A stretch of DNA of 64,000 nt from Chloroflexota bacterium. GTDB lineage: Bacteria > Chloroflexota > Anaerolineae > Anaerolineales > Anaerolineaceae. The position numbers and the translations under genes were made by a program. The notes below the pieces were generated by a model. The model searched no databases, was not told the DNA's origin, and saw only the letters and a program-made list of their open reading frames with translations. Positions 17,314 through 26,492 of the stretch are shown here, piece by piece (position 1 is the first letter of the stretch; the number at the start of each line of letters is the position of its first letter). The stretch covers positions 62,001 to 126,000 of the forward strand of contig JAKAFP010000001.1 of the NCBI GenBank assembly GCA_021825925.1. Direction: 5' to 3'.

Positions 17314-17736
17314 TTATCGAAGCAGAGTTTTTATAATAAGTAATAACATCAATAATGCAAAACCCAAACCAGGTAATGAAAACAGAAATGCAATAGCCAA
17401 TTGGTTTTTTCTATTGGCGTATTGCGCATATAACTTTTTAGCCGCTTCAACTCCCCTTTTATTTTCTCGATTGCGTATTCTCCAAGCAACGAATGGCAGA
17501 AAGAGTATTCTTTTTTGAACAACAATTGTCCAACCGATAAAAATACCAAATAGAAGGACCCAAATAAACAAAATTAATGAAATTATTGGCCAAATCGAAG
17601 AGTTTGATAAATCTTGAATATAGTAACTTAATGCCGTCATACAACCTGACACAAAATAAATTGTGATTGGCAAACTACTTTTGGCTGGGATTATGATAGA
17701 GTTTTTCATATGTATTTTTGTTTTCTTTGAACTCAT
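17314..17736 (-). CDS. Hypothetical membrane protein
   Basis: A 140-residue protein with three predicted membrane segments: ~20-42, ~50-72 (IWPIISLILFIWVLLFGIFIGW) and ~112-135 (LAIAFLFSLPGLGFALLMLLLII). A basic loop lies between the second and third. I do not recognise a family. It is AT-rich, with ATG at 17736 and no obvious ribosome site. The gap 17192-17313 shows nothing I can name. Confidence 0.55.
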   Translation of the reverse strand: MSSKKTKIHMKNSIIIPAKSSLPITIYFVSGCMTALSYYIQDLSNSSIWPIISLILFIWVLLFGIFIGWTIVVQKRILFLPFVAWRIRNRENKRGVEAAKKLYAQYANRKNQLAIAFLFSLPGLGFALLMLLLIIKTLLR

Positions 17737-17750
17737 TCAAGAATTATTTC

Positions 17751-18176
17751 TTATTTCACGATATTCCCCAACACTTTTTTCAGATTCTGGCTGACCCGAT
17801 AGGCGTCATTGATCAGATAATTCAACTTGTTTGACGCTGTTTTGATGGTCATGGTGTCTGGCGAACTGTCTTCAAAATCTCCACGGTAGACTTCGATCAA
17901 CTGCACCTGTTCCAGTGGAAGGGCAAAGTTGGCCGGGTTTTCTGCAAGGCTCAGGTTGGGATCTTGCTGCGCGTAGTCAGTATTATTCTTAACTTGCTGT
18001 ACAAAGATCAGGCGTGTATTGGTGACAATCATTCGATAGGTTTGTTTGGAAAATATGCCGGTTTTCTGTGACACCTTTTCAATAATTGTCAAAACTCTTT
18101 CAGTTTGTACAGGGGGTGACGGCATAAACGGTGGAGGCGATATTGGCAGCGGGGGTGGGGTGATTTCAGGGCTCAT
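17751..18176 (-). CDS. Pro-rich N-terminus plus PH-like domain protein
   Basis: A 141-residue protein. Residues 1-25 are Pro-rich (PPPLPISPPPFMPSPP). The rest resembles a bacterial PH-like domain: YRMIVTNTRLIFVQQVK, then acidic strands PLEQVQLIEVYRGDF and TIKTASNKLNYLIND. It lies 11 nt downstream of the HEAT-repeat gene and is probably co-transcribed. The function is unknown. Confidence 0.6.
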   Translation of the reverse strand: MSPEITPPPLPISPPPFMPSPPVQTERVLTIIEKVSQKTGIFSKQTYRMIVTNTRLIFVQQVKNNTDYAQQDPNLSLAENPANFALPLEQVQLIEVYRGDFEDSSPDTMTIKTASNKLNYLINDAYRVSQNLKKVLGNIVK

Positions 18177-18187
18177 TTTTCCTCTCT

Positions 18188-19315
18188 TTATCTCAAGATC
18201 AGGAACAAAATTAAAGCTAAAATGACAATTCCGGCAACCACGAGCATGGGGTTGAAGGTGCTGCCTTCGCTGACAGTTGGTTCTTGTCTGTTGATTTGTG
18301 AACTGAAGTCGTCATTCTTTTTTGCAGGCGCTTCAATTTCGTCTTCGTCTAATTCATCTTCCGGGTCGGCGACAAAAGGAGAAGCAGTCGCGTAAACATG
18401 TTCCAGAAAATCATCCAGGTTTTCACCCAGGCGGCTCTCAAGCACTGATTTCGCATATTCCCGCACCGTTTTATCTGCATCGAATAGACCAACCCTGGCA
18501 ATGGATTCGTTGACATTAAAATCAATGGATTGCGCAAGCGCGTCAATAATTGCTATGCGTTTTTGAGGGTTTCTTTCACTGGTAAAGAGGTTGGTCAAGC
18601 CGCGTACTTGGTCAACTTTATTAATACCAAATGGGGAATAATCCTCTTCCTCGTTTTCCAACTCGTGTTGATATTCATCAAAATAATCAGGTGTTAAAAG
18701 CCATGGTTCTTCTTCATCCATGATCAGCGCGCCAATTTTCTCAAGCAGCGCTTCCGCTTTTTCATCGCCGATTAATTCGTAAAGTGACTGATAAGCCTGC
18801 TGTTGAACATTTTCATCCGGGTCATGCAGCACCGCTCTGGCCAGCATTTCAGGCGTTCCCTCGTTGTTGCATTTCAATAATGCCCGTATTGCACTGATCC
18901 GGCGATAAATTTCAAGTGGATCACGCAGAGCATCATGCAAGGCGTCAACATCCTTTTCCGAAACGAACATCTCGATGTCTTCAAATTGGGGGAGAGTGGA
19001 CGCTATTTTGGGGTTCACCTTAATCAAGCTGCAAGGCGTCATCCATGGGTCTTCGATCGGTGTTCCATCCTGCCCCTCGATTTTTATGATGGACTCAAGC
19101 TCGTTGCCGTAGACCTCGAACAGCAAGGCTTTAACTTGGCTTCTGACTTCTGGCAGCGGGTCATACAAGACGCAGTTAACCAGGTAGGCAATCCTTTCAG
19201 GATTCTCTGTTTTTTCGAGCAAAAACTTGGCAGCATCAACTCTGTGCTGGGGTTCTGATTCACACCGAAGTTCTTTCAATACTTTTTCATACGCCATAGT
19301 CGAAAAGTTGATCAT
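18188..19315 (-). CDS. HEAT-repeat protein with C-terminal membrane anchor
   Basis: A 375-residue protein made of helical HEAT-like repeats (RVDAAKFLLEKTENPERIAYLVN, LYDPLPEVRSQVKALL, LHDPDENVQQQAYQSLYELIG, LFDADKTVREYAKSVLESRLG). An acidic, disordered linker (DEDEIEAPAKKNDD) precedes a C-terminal membrane helix (LVVAGIVILALILFLIL). It should hang on the cytoplasmic face as a scaffold. GAGGGG precedes ATG 19315. Confidence 0.7.
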   Translation of the reverse strand: MINFSTMAYEKVLKELRCESEPQHRVDAAKFLLEKTENPERIAYLVNCVLYDPLPEVRSQVKALLFEVYGNELESIIKIEGQDGTPIEDPWMTPCSLIKVNPKIASTLPQFEDIEMFVSEKDVDALHDALRDPLEIYRRISAIRALLKCNNEGTPEMLARAVLHDPDENVQQQAYQSLYELIGDEKAEALLEKIGALIMDEEEPWLLTPDYFDEYQHELENEEEDYSPFGINKVDQVRGLTNLFTSERNPQKRIAIIDALAQSIDFNVNESIARVGLFDADKTVREYAKSVLESRLGENLDDFLEHVYATASPFVADPEDELDEDEIEAPAKKNDDFSSQINRQEPTVSEGSTFNPMLVVAGIVILALILFLILR

Positions 19316-19413
19316 TTTTTTATGCGCCCCTCGCCAAACCTGAGTATTGATCCACGCTTTTAGTTTACCAAATTTTATTGATCAAAAGGGGTCATTATTC
19401 CCACTTTAAAAAA

Positions 19414-19444
19414 AACAGGGACTCCCAATTTGGGACTCCCTGTT
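19414..19444. terminator. Hairpin terminator
   Basis: AACAGGGACTCCCAA (19414-19428) and TTGGGACTCCCTGTT (19430-19444) form a 15-bp stem with one mismatch. It lies between the HEAT gene start and the lipoprotein stop. Confidence 0.65.
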
Positions 19445-19469
19445 GTGTTTCGAGATTACTTATTTTATA

Positions 19470-19856
19470 TTACTTAAGAGTGAAATTGATTCCTGAAATC
19501 TTCCAGGTGTCATCAGCCTTGTCAAATACAAGCACGACTGTATAGGTTTCTTCACCTAACGTGGCTTCGCCATCCATTTGGGCTGAATTGTTTTCAACCT
19601 GGGTATTTGTAAAATTCCAGTTGGAGAAATTCCGTGGGGTTACAAACTCGACCCAGGCATCGGTACTGCCAACTTCATCTTGAACGGCCTTGGTTAGCAT
19701 ATCCCATGAGCCTGACGCATCTCCATCTCTAAGAGCGGTCATAAATCCTTTACCCAGGTCATTAACCGTACTAACGTCTTGTACTGCCCCGCAGGCTGAA
19801 AGTGCCATGATGAGAATGACCGAAACCACCATTAAGATTGCAATTCGATTTTTCAT
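19470..19856 (-). CDS. Small lipoprotein (DUF4878-like)
   Basis: A lipoprotein of 128 residues beginning MKNRIAILMVVSV with lipobox LSAC. I choose ATG 19856 because GAGGAG lies just upstream; the frame extends 11 codons further. The mature part (NDLGKGFMTALRDGDASGSWDMLT..., then VVLVFDKADDTWKISGINF) has the NTF2-like layout seen in DUF4878 lipoproteins. The function is unknown. Confidence 0.65.
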   Translation of the reverse strand: MKNRIAILMVVSVILIMALSACGAVQDVSTVNDLGKGFMTALRDGDASGSWDMLTKAVQDEVGSTDAWVEFVTPRNFSNWNFTNTQVENNSAQMDGEATLGEETYTVVLVFDKADDTWKISGINFTLK

Positions 19857-19926
19857 ATTCTCCTCTTTAAATTCGATAAATTTTATCAAATTACTTATTT
19901 ATTATATTACATTCATCAAGAGGTTT

Positions 19927-20394
19927 CTACTGATTTTCAAGTTTGATGTCAATGACTTTTTCTGAACTGTCAGTTTTTTGTTCGATTTCCCATTCGAGAA
20001 AACGTTGCAGATCTGCATTGATTTGGCGCAGCACAAAGACCAGCACGGCAGCATCATCAATCAATCCCGCAAGAGGGATCCAGTCCGGCATCAGATCAAT
20101 GGGCGAAACGAAATAGATGACCGCACCGAGCACCAAAACAATTGATCCCCAGGGGATGGTGGTGTATTGCTTGTTGATATAGGCTTGCAGCAGTCTAAAA
20201 GCTGTCTTGAGGTTCTCCCACAGATCGGCCAAGGGGCCGGTCGGCTTTTCTCTGTTTTTGGCTTTCTTCATGGCCTCATCAAGCAGATGTCTGGATTTTT
20301 CGGGGTCTTTCAGATAATCCTCAGCCTTGGATTTGGATTTTTCCACAGCTTCTTGGATTTTTTCAGGATCAGGTTGGTACATTTTTTGGGTCAT
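19927..20394 (-). CDS. DUF1232 membrane protein
   Basis: A 155-residue protein from ATG 20394, which has AGGAAAGAG in front. A charged helical N-terminal half (DPEKIQEAVEKSKSKAEDYL) precedes the DUF1232 core GAVIYFVSPIDLMPDWIPLAGLIDDAAVLVFVLRQI. This short helical hairpin is typical of the family; no role is established. It lies 8 nt after the 2H phosphoesterase gene, so it is the last gene of that operon. Confidence 0.8.
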   Translation of the reverse strand: MTQKMYQPDPEKIQEAVEKSKSKAEDYLKDPEKSRHLLDEAMKKAKNREKPTGPLADLWENLKTAFRLLQAYINKQYTTIPWGSIVLVLGAVIYFVSPIDLMPDWIPLAGLIDDAAVLVFVLRQINADLQRFLEWEIEQKTDSSEKVIDIKLENQ

Positions 20395-20402
20395 TCTCTT
20401 TC

Positions 20403-20954
20403 CTATTTTTGTAAGGGAAACTCGGCTAGGTAATTGATCGGCCGAAAAGCGATGACTCCGACCGAGGAAAAGGTTCCACGGATGGGAGCAAAATACTTCT
20501 TGCATAATTGGAGGGTCAGATTAAACTGATCATCTGGTAGTTCAAATTCTAGGGTACAGTGCGGCACCCATTGGCCGGGCAGGTAGTAGTGTGATGAGAG
20601 TATGTTTTCTTTCTGTAATTGTTCGTGAAATTGTTTATGCAGTTCAAGCAGCGGCTGGCTGGGCACCGGCAGCAGGTAGACCACATTTGAGGCAGTCGGG
20701 AAGGCACCGAAGGCATCTAGCTGGGCTGGAAGTTGTCTGAATCGAGGGGCAAAATCGGATGTGATCTTTACGACCTGATCAATTTCAACATCCCCAAACA
20801 CAGCCAGACTTACATGGGGGCGGTCACCCAGCAAGCCGAGCACAGGGTTGATTCCCAACTTGTAGAGCGATTCCCGAAAGGTGAAGAAATCATCTTCCAT
20901 CTGCTGATCGAAATACAGCTCAACTGCATAGCCCTTCGGTTTTGAGTCGCTCAT
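20403..20954 (-). CDS. 2H phosphoesterase / 2-prime-5-prime RNA ligase family protein
   Basis: A 183-residue protein with the two family motifs H47-V-S49 (RPHVSLAVF) and H132-C-T134 (VPHCTLEF), which together form the catalytic pocket of 2H phosphoesterases acting on 2-prime-phosphate or cyclic phosphate ends. I choose ATG 20954 for its GGAGG; another ATG at 20969 overlaps the transporter stop. It is the third gene of an operon with a nucleotidyltransferase-like protein and a YdcZ transporter. The natural substrate is unknown. Confidence 0.75.
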   Translation of the reverse strand: MSDSKPKGYAVELYFDQQMEDDFFTFRESLYKLGINPVLGLLGDRPHVSLAVFGDVEIDQVVKITSDFAPRFRQLPAQLDAFGAFPTASNVVYLLPVPSQPLLELHKQFHEQLQKENILSSHYYLPGQWVPHCTLEFELPDDQFNLTLQLCKKYFAPIRGTFSSVGVIAFRPINYLAEFPLQK

Positions 20955-20968
20955 GACATCCTCCGCCA

Positions 20969-21475
20969 TCACGCTTTCTTTGGAAGTAGCAGATAAATGC
21001 CAGCGGCAATGACCAAAATGCCGACGATCCTGGTCCACGTGATAGGAATGGGAGGTGCGCCAGCCCATCCTTTTGCGTCCACAATGATCGAAAGGATCAT
21101 TTCACCAAGGATCAGAGTAGCCATACCGACGGCCACGCCGGCTTTTTGCATCGAAAACGAAACGCCTGTGACGATCACGATCCCCAGGGCACCGGCAATG
21201 ATCAAAAGTACCATCGTCGTTCCAGGAGTCTGCCAGAACCCTTTGCCTTTAACGACGAGCAAAGTAATGAAGATCAAAGTGGCGATCAATCCGCCTATGG
21301 CATTCATCAATACGCCAGTCTTAAAATTCCCAATTACACTGCCAATGCGGCTGCTTAAAGTGGATTGAGTTCCAATGGCGATACCGGTGGCCAGCGCTGC
21401 GAGAACGCCCATCAGCACTATGTTGGTCAATATGTTCCTCCGTTTGGATTGCATCTTAATCCCGTCTTGGTCCAT
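20969..21475 (-). CDS. YdcZ/DUF606 family membrane transporter
   Basis: A 168-residue protein with five membrane helices. ATGIAIGTQSTLSSRIG and NAIGGLIATLIF are typical of the DUF606/YdcZ half-size drug/metabolite transporters. The start overlaps the preceding stop as TAATG. It is probably a dimeric small-molecule exporter. Confidence 0.75.
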   Translation of the reverse strand: MDQDGIKMQSKRRNILTNIVLMGVLAALATGIAIGTQSTLSSRIGSVIGNFKTGVLMNAIGGLIATLIFITLLVVKGKGFWQTPGTTMVLLIIAGALGIVIVTGVSFSMQKAGVAVGMATLILGEMILSIIVDAKGWAGAPPIPITWTRIVGILVIAAGIYLLLPKKA

Positions 21476-22800
21476 TAGTGATTCTGGAATTCTTCCATGT
21501 ATTCTTTAATGGTTGGCAGGGCGGTCAATCGCTCATAGAAGAAATTGTTGACCAGGTTGATCACCATACTGCGTGCTACTTCTGCCTGGTTGGTGAGGAT
21601 TTGTTTGCCGGCGGTATCAGCCAATGCGTCTCGCAATTTCAATAGGTGGCTGACGATCTCGGTTTCTTCTTCTCCTTCAAGAGCCTTGATCACTTCTATG
21701 ATCAGGTTATCGGTGGATTGCAGAAGTTGTGCCCTGGTGATGCTTGAACCCGGTACACTGGCGTCATCAATTGTGCGGATCAATGACCAGACCTGGTAGA
21801 GCATGGTGGCCGGTTCATCGAAAAGCTCTCGCAGGAAACTGGCTTCTTCATACCTTCCGGTCAGACGGAAGATGTTGTACATCCTTTTTGCCACCTTGCC
21901 GTAATTAATATCCTTGGTCAGGTATTTCTTGACTTCACGTTCAAGCCCCGACACATAATCATCCAGGGCGTTGCCTGAAACATGCTGCGCCAACTTTGAG
22001 AAAATAGGGACTGAGGTAGCGTCGAGGTAGATCTCTTGAAAATAGGGGTCGAGATAGCCGTCAAGTGGAGAAATGCTGCCGTCCGGCGCTTCCCAGGTTA
22101 CATCCAGCATGTTGCTGGCGTTGGCCAATTGTTTGCGAATGGGGTCCGCCACCACCCAATCCAGCTTGCACCAACCCGGGTCAGAACTGACTTCCTGCCA
22201 GGTTACCGTCAATGCTGAGCCTTCAGGGGTGAAACCTTCGATCTTGCCGGCTTTTAGTTGGTCAGGACGCCAGGCAATCGGCGTTCCAGCCCGGTTCTTC
22301 TGATCTCCGATCACCATGTCAGTTGGATAGGAGCCGAATTTGACTTCGATCAGTTGATAATTGGGGCCTTGCAGGGTACCAATTGATTTCTCAAGCATGA
22401 TGCGGGCAAGAATGGCACAGGCTTCTTCGCGCGTTGGGGCAATTATATTGACCCGTTCAAAATAATCACAATCGCCAGGGTAGGATTGGATCTTGGATTG
22501 GGCTGATGAACCTGATAATGCAAGGGCGGTTTCGACCTGGCCTGGGATGTCTTCAAATTCCACGATGCGGCCAACGCGCCTGAAATATTCAAGTTCCTTG
22601 TCACTGAAATCAAGCATACTGATCTTGTGTCCAAATACACCTGTGCGGGCGTTCATGGTGATATTGTCATCGTCCCTGGTGGAGGCCATGCTGGTCAACC
22701 ATTGCAAGGCTTCATCTTCCTCAATTTCCACACCCAGGCGTTTGGCGGATTCCATGATGCGTTCGAGATCGTTTTGTTTGTCTGTGGAAGTGTTCGGCAT
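21475..22800 (-). CDS. Nucleotidyltransferase-like protein of unknown function
   Basis: A 441-residue protein. ATG 22800 has AGGAG 5 nt before it; the frame is open 13 codons further, but the upstream ATG directly follows a TATACT box. Residues ~95-115 read ALSGSSAQSKIQSYPGDCDY: a Gly-Ser followed by Asp-x-Asp after 12 residues, the metal-binding pattern of nucleotidyltransferase folds. LIEVKFGSYPTDM ~50 residues later could supply the third acidic residue. The C-terminal 200 residues are helical. I cannot assign a substrate. It is the first gene of the operon with the 2H protein. Confidence 0.5.
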   Translation of the reverse strand: MPNTSTDKQNDLERIMESAKRLGVEIEEDEALQWLTSMASTRDDDNITMNARTGVFGHKISMLDFSDKELEYFRRVGRIVEFEDIPGQVETALALSGSSAQSKIQSYPGDCDYFERVNIIAPTREEACAILARIMLEKSIGTLQGPNYQLIEVKFGSYPTDMVIGDQKNRAGTPIAWRPDQLKAGKIEGFTPEGSALTVTWQEVSSDPGWCKLDWVVADPIRKQLANASNMLDVTWEAPDGSISPLDGYLDPYFQEIYLDATSVPIFSKLAQHVSGNALDDYVSGLEREVKKYLTKDINYGKVAKRMYNIFRLTGRYEEASFLRELFDEPATMLYQVWSLIRTIDDASVPGSSITRAQLLQSTDNLIIEVIKALEGEEETEIVSHLLKLRDALADTAGKQILTNQAEVARSMVINLVNNFFYERLTALPTIKEYMEEFQNH

Positions 22801-22886
22801 GATTATCTCCTGATTAAACAATTCTTCCTGTTTCGACATTAGTATAGCAAATATCTTTGGTTAAATGGGGAAGCGGAAAAGCGCGT

Positions 22887-23444
22887 CTATTCTGCGAGAT
22901 TGGTCTTGGGGGAACGGTCCAGGATCATTTTGAAGATCTCTGCCTGGTCTTGTGCATCGGCCAGCGCATTATGAGTGAGGTGGCGTTCTTCCAAAAAATG
23001 GTCAGACATGTGCTGCATGGAGGTTTGCCCCCAATCCACGCCAGTTTGACCCATGAAATAAGCTTTGATATCCAGTGCACTGTGACCGAAGGGATTGGAT
23101 CCGAGGTAGCGATGGAAATAATCATTGATGAACATCCAATCAAAGGGGGCATTTAAGGCCACAAAAATTGGTCGTTGATTCTCGCTCGTAATACCTTTGA
23201 CCCAATCCGCAAAGGCTTGCATGGCTTCACGGGCAGGGGTTCCATCCTTCTTGAGCATTTCAAGCGATAAGCCGTGTACCGCCAGGGCTTCCGCGGAAAA
23301 TTGTTCCCGATCCGGCTGTAATTCGACATAAAACGCTTCAGAGGGATTATCCACAATACATGCGCCGATAGAAAGCAGCGCAAAATCCGCGGGGATTGGC
23401 CCCGCGGTTTCAACGTCCACACTAATGTAAAGTTCTTCAAGCAT
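22887..23444 (-). CDS. DEDDh-type 3-prime-5-prime exonuclease (DnaQ-like)
   Basis: A 185-residue exonuclease: ISVDVETAGP (Exo I, Asp and Glu), FVALNAPFDWMFINDYF (Exo II, Asp) and LTHNALADAQDQAEIF (Exo III, His and Asp). No polymerase domain is attached, so it is a stand-alone nuclease acting on single-stranded DNA or RNA ends. It starts at ATG 23444; a TATAAT box ends 7 nt before it and there is no ribosome site, which fits a leaderless mRNA. Confidence 0.8.
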   Translation of the reverse strand: MLEELYISVDVETAGPIPADFALLSIGACIVDNPSEAFYVELQPDREQFSAEALAVHGLSLEMLKKDGTPAREAMQAFADWVKGITSENQRPIFVALNAPFDWMFINDYFHRYLGSNPFGHSALDIKAYFMGQTGVDWGQTSMQHMSDHFLEERHLTHNALADAQDQAEIFKMILDRSPKTNLAE

Positions 23445-23535
23445 ATAAAAAATTATACCGTGTGTATGTATAAAATATCTATGAATCATCCATTTTCGAA
23501 TTCCTTGCAAACGAGTTACATTATTCCATTCTTGC

Positions 23536-23565
23536 TTGACCGTTATTCACGTTTTCGAGTATTCT
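23536..23565 (+). promoter_or_regulatory. Promoter of the GT-C gene pair, probably leaderless transcript
   Basis: TTGACC (23536-23541), an 18-nt spacer, then TATTCT (23560-23565). The ATG is at 23572, only 6 nt after the -10 box, so transcription should begin at or beside the start codon. Confidence 0.55.
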
Positions 23566-23571
23566 ATTGAT

Positions 23572-25044
23572 ATGAGTTCAGACACCCTCATTCAAGACGA
23601 AAAACCTCGCGGAAAGGCTGAATTTCTGATCTTTGCCCTGGTCATGATGTTTATGGTGACCATTGCAGTGCTTCTTCCGCTCTTCCCGAATGATTTCTGG
23701 CCTTATGTGCGCATTGGGCAGGAGATTATTTCAAGCGGGCACATTCCCACAACGGAATTCATGACCTACACCCGCTTCGGTGAGCCGGCTGTCTACTTGT
23801 ACTGGCTGCCTTCGTTGATCTTCTGGGGATTGAACAAACTGGGTGGCGTGACGCTTATCGGCATCCTGACAGCTTTATGTGTGGGTGGGTTTTATACCTT
23901 GTTGTGGTTCTGCCTGCGCGAACTGAAGGTTGGCGCGTTGACTTCAGCTGTCGTATTGATCCTCACAGGTCTGGTGGGGGTTAATTATTGGGCCACCCGG
24001 CCTCAGCTGCTCACTTATCCGCTTTTTGGTTTGGCTTTGCTGGCGGTGCTGCGTTGGCAGCATAAAAATGATCGTCTGATTTGGTTCCTGCCTTTGATCG
24101 CCATGCTGTGGGCAAATCTGCACGGTTCATTTATTGTGCTTTTCTTTTTACTGGGACCAGCCGTGATCTTTGGCAGCGGCCGTCGCATGAAATTGCTGCT
24201 GGTTGCACTCGTAAGCCTTGCTGCCACTTGTATTAATTATTATGGTTTATCTTTATGGACCGGCATGTTTTCAATGGTCAACAGTCAAGCCATCCGTCTC
24301 TACAGCCTGGAATGGGCGTCGCCAATCAAAGATGGATGGCAGGCGAACCTGTTTTTTACCATGTTGCTGGCCATCCCTGTTTTAACAGCTTATATCAAAC
24401 AGAAGATCAACTTCATTTATTGGGTCTGGTTCATTGGTTTTGGCTGGATGGCGCTTTCGACGGTTAGATTCGGAGTGTGGTTCCTGCCGGTGGAGGCTTT
24501 GCTTTTGGGCATGATCCTGTCACCATTTTTCGCCCGTCACCTCGAAGGCAAAGACCGTTTTCAAAACCTTGCTTTCAATCGTTTGCTTGGAATACTGCTG
24601 CTCTTCTTACCTTTGGCTTTACTGCCAGGGCTGCGTGCCACCTGGTGGCAGCAGGCTCCTCCTGTTTATAGCGCGACCACACCCGTGGAAGCTGTCAATT
24701 GGCTCAAGGCTAATCCTCAATATTCGGATAATCTGTGGAGTGATTTCAATTATTCCACTTACTTAACCACGGCGCTGCCGGAACGAAAATTATTCATGAC
24801 CAACCGCTTTGAAGATTTTCCGATCGAACAGTTTGAAGATAACAAGCACATTGCCAAGGCGGATTATGATTGGCAGGCACTGCTCGATCACTACGGTGTC
24901 AATCTGCTCATGCCCAGCACCGAGTATCAACCTGATCTGATCTCTGCGGCATCAGCTTCACCAGTTTGGAAGGAATTATACCGGGATACTCAAACCGTGA
25001 TCTTTGCCAGGCTGGATCCAATCGAACCAGGAGTCAGTAAATGA
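23572..25044 (+). CDS. GT-C type membrane glycosyltransferase-like protein, copy 1
   Basis: A 490-residue membrane protein with about ten helices. The first extracellular loop FWPYVRIGQEIISSGHIPTTEFMTYTRFG matches the GT-C pattern in which an acidic/aromatic cluster binds a polyprenyl-phosphate sugar. WATRPQL and ANLHGSF are further family marks, and a soluble C-terminal part follows. The substrate is unknown; surface glycan or glycolipid assembly is likely. The next gene is a paralog, overlapping by ATGA. Confidence 0.65.
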   Translation: MSSDTLIQDEKPRGKAEFLIFALVMMFMVTIAVLLPLFPNDFWPYVRIGQEIISSGHIPTTEFMTYTRFGEPAVYLYWLPSLIFWGLNKLGGVTLIGILTALCVGGFYTLLWFCLRELKVGALTSAVVLILTGLVGVNYWATRPQLLTYPLFGLALLAVLRWQHKNDRLIWFLPLIAMLWANLHGSFIVLFFLLGPAVIFGSGRRMKLLLVALVSLAATCINYYGLSLWTGMFSMVNSQAIRLYSLEWASPIKDGWQANLFFTMLLAIPVLTAYIKQKINFIYWVWFIGFGWMALSTVRFGVWFLPVEALLLGMILSPFFARHLEGKDRFQNLAFNRLLGILLLFLPLALLPGLRATWWQQAPPVYSATTPVEAVNWLKANPQYSDNLWSDFNYSTYLTTALPERKLFMTNRFEDFPIEQFEDNKHIAKADYDWQALLDHYGVNLLMPSTEYQPDLISAASASPVWKELYRDTQTVIFARLDPIEPGVSK

Positions 25045-26492
25045 CCCAACCAGGAGGATCTCAAAAGAGCAGATCATCAGGTGCAGGGTTCTTGCTCCTC
25101 AGTTTGGTGCTGGCAGCCATTTTTATCATCGTGGTGTTGATGCCGCTTGAACCCAGCGACTACTGGACCTATCTGCGTATCGGCGATCAGATCGTCCGTA
25201 CCCACGCCATTCCCACTACCGAGTTCATGACTTACACCAGAGGCGGACAGCCGGCGTTATTCTCTTATTGGTTGGCCTCTCTGCTGCTGGTGGGAATCTA
25301 TAAGGTCGGCGGATTAACGCTAACCGCGCTGGTGATGGGGCTTTGCGTGGTGGGGTTATATGCACTTGTTTGGCTTTGTCTCCGCAACCTTAAACTGGGG
25401 CCGGTTTCAGCCAGCATCGTATTGCTCATCACGGCGTTGATGGGGAGTAATAATTGGTCCACCCGACCGCAGGTTTTTGCGCTCCCTCTTTTTGGGCTCA
25501 CTCTGCTGATTTTGCTTGGATGGCAGCGTTCGCACAATCGGTTGCTCTGGCTCTTGCCTCTCATCTCAGTACTGTGGGTGAACCTGCACGGCTCATTCAT
25601 TTTATTGTTTGTACTGTTGATTTCAGCGTTGATCTTGGGTTCAGGCAGTCGAAAGCATCTTGCGATCGTAACCTTGCTCAGCATGGCTGCTACATTGATA
25701 AATCCGTATGGTATCCATTTGTGGTTGAATACTGCCGCCATGATAGGCAGTGACCTGATCAAAACTTACAGTTTTGAATGGCAACCACCCATGAACCAGG
25801 GCTGGCAATTGAATCTCTTTTTCGGTTCATTTCTTGTGATCGCACTTGTGTCAGCATACAGCAAAGCCAAGGTGAAATTGTTGTGGTGGGTGTGGTTTTT
25901 GGGTTTTGGCTGGATGGCGCTTTCGAGCATCCGCTATGTGCTGTGGTTCTCGCTGATCGAGGCTATGGTGTTGGCACAGCTTGCAGTTCCCTGGCTGGAG
26001 CGTTATCTGGATAATCAGCCAGTTTTTCCGCGGCGGGCTTTCAACTTGGCCATCGGCATATTGGTGCTGGTCTTGCCGCTGGCCTTTTTACCCGGGGTTC
26101 GTCAGCCGTGGTGGAAACAGGCGCCAGAATCATTGGCAGACACGACACCAGTCCAGGCAGTGGAGTGGATCAAGGCGCATCCTGAACTGCCTGAACACAT
26201 TTGGGCTAATTGGGTGGCGTCAATCTATATGTCTTATGCACTGCCAGATCGGCCCGTCTGGATCACCAACCGCATTGAAGATTTTAATGAGCAGATCCTT
26301 TCGGATAATAAGCGACTGATGCGTGCGTCTTATGATTGGCAGCAAATACTGGATGGGTATGACGTCAATGTGCTGCTTTTGGATCAGGCTTATGAAAAAC
26401 CGCTCATCACGGCAGTCTCGTCATCCAATAATTGGGTTGAGATCTACCGAGACGAGCGGGAGCTGATCTTTATGAAGTCTGAGCAGAATTAA
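25041..26492 (+). CDS. GT-C type membrane glycosyltransferase-like protein, copy 2
   Basis: A 483-residue paralog of the preceding protein: DYWTYLRIGDQIVRTHAIPTTEFMTYTRGGQPALFSYW, STRPQVFALPLFGLTLL and NLHGSFILLF align along the whole length. The two arose by tandem duplication and are translationally coupled, so they may act as a heterodimer or on successive steps. The stop overlaps the convergent META gene by 3-4 nt. Confidence 0.65.
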   Translation: MTQPGGSQKSRSSGAGFLLLSLVLAAIFIIVVLMPLEPSDYWTYLRIGDQIVRTHAIPTTEFMTYTRGGQPALFSYWLASLLLVGIYKVGGLTLTALVMGLCVVGLYALVWLCLRNLKLGPVSASIVLLITALMGSNNWSTRPQVFALPLFGLTLLILLGWQRSHNRLLWLLPLISVLWVNLHGSFILLFVLLISALILGSGSRKHLAIVTLLSMAATLINPYGIHLWLNTAAMIGSDLIKTYSFEWQPPMNQGWQLNLFFGSFLVIALVSAYSKAKVKLLWWVWFLGFGWMALSSIRYVLWFSLIEAMVLAQLAVPWLERYLDNQPVFPRRAFNLAIGILVLVLPLAFLPGVRQPWWKQAPESLADTTPVQAVEWIKAHPELPEHIWANWVASIYMSYALPDRPVWITNRIEDFNEQILSDNKRLMRASYDWQQILDGYDVNVLLLDQAYEKPLITAVSSSNNWVEIYRDERELIFMKSEQN

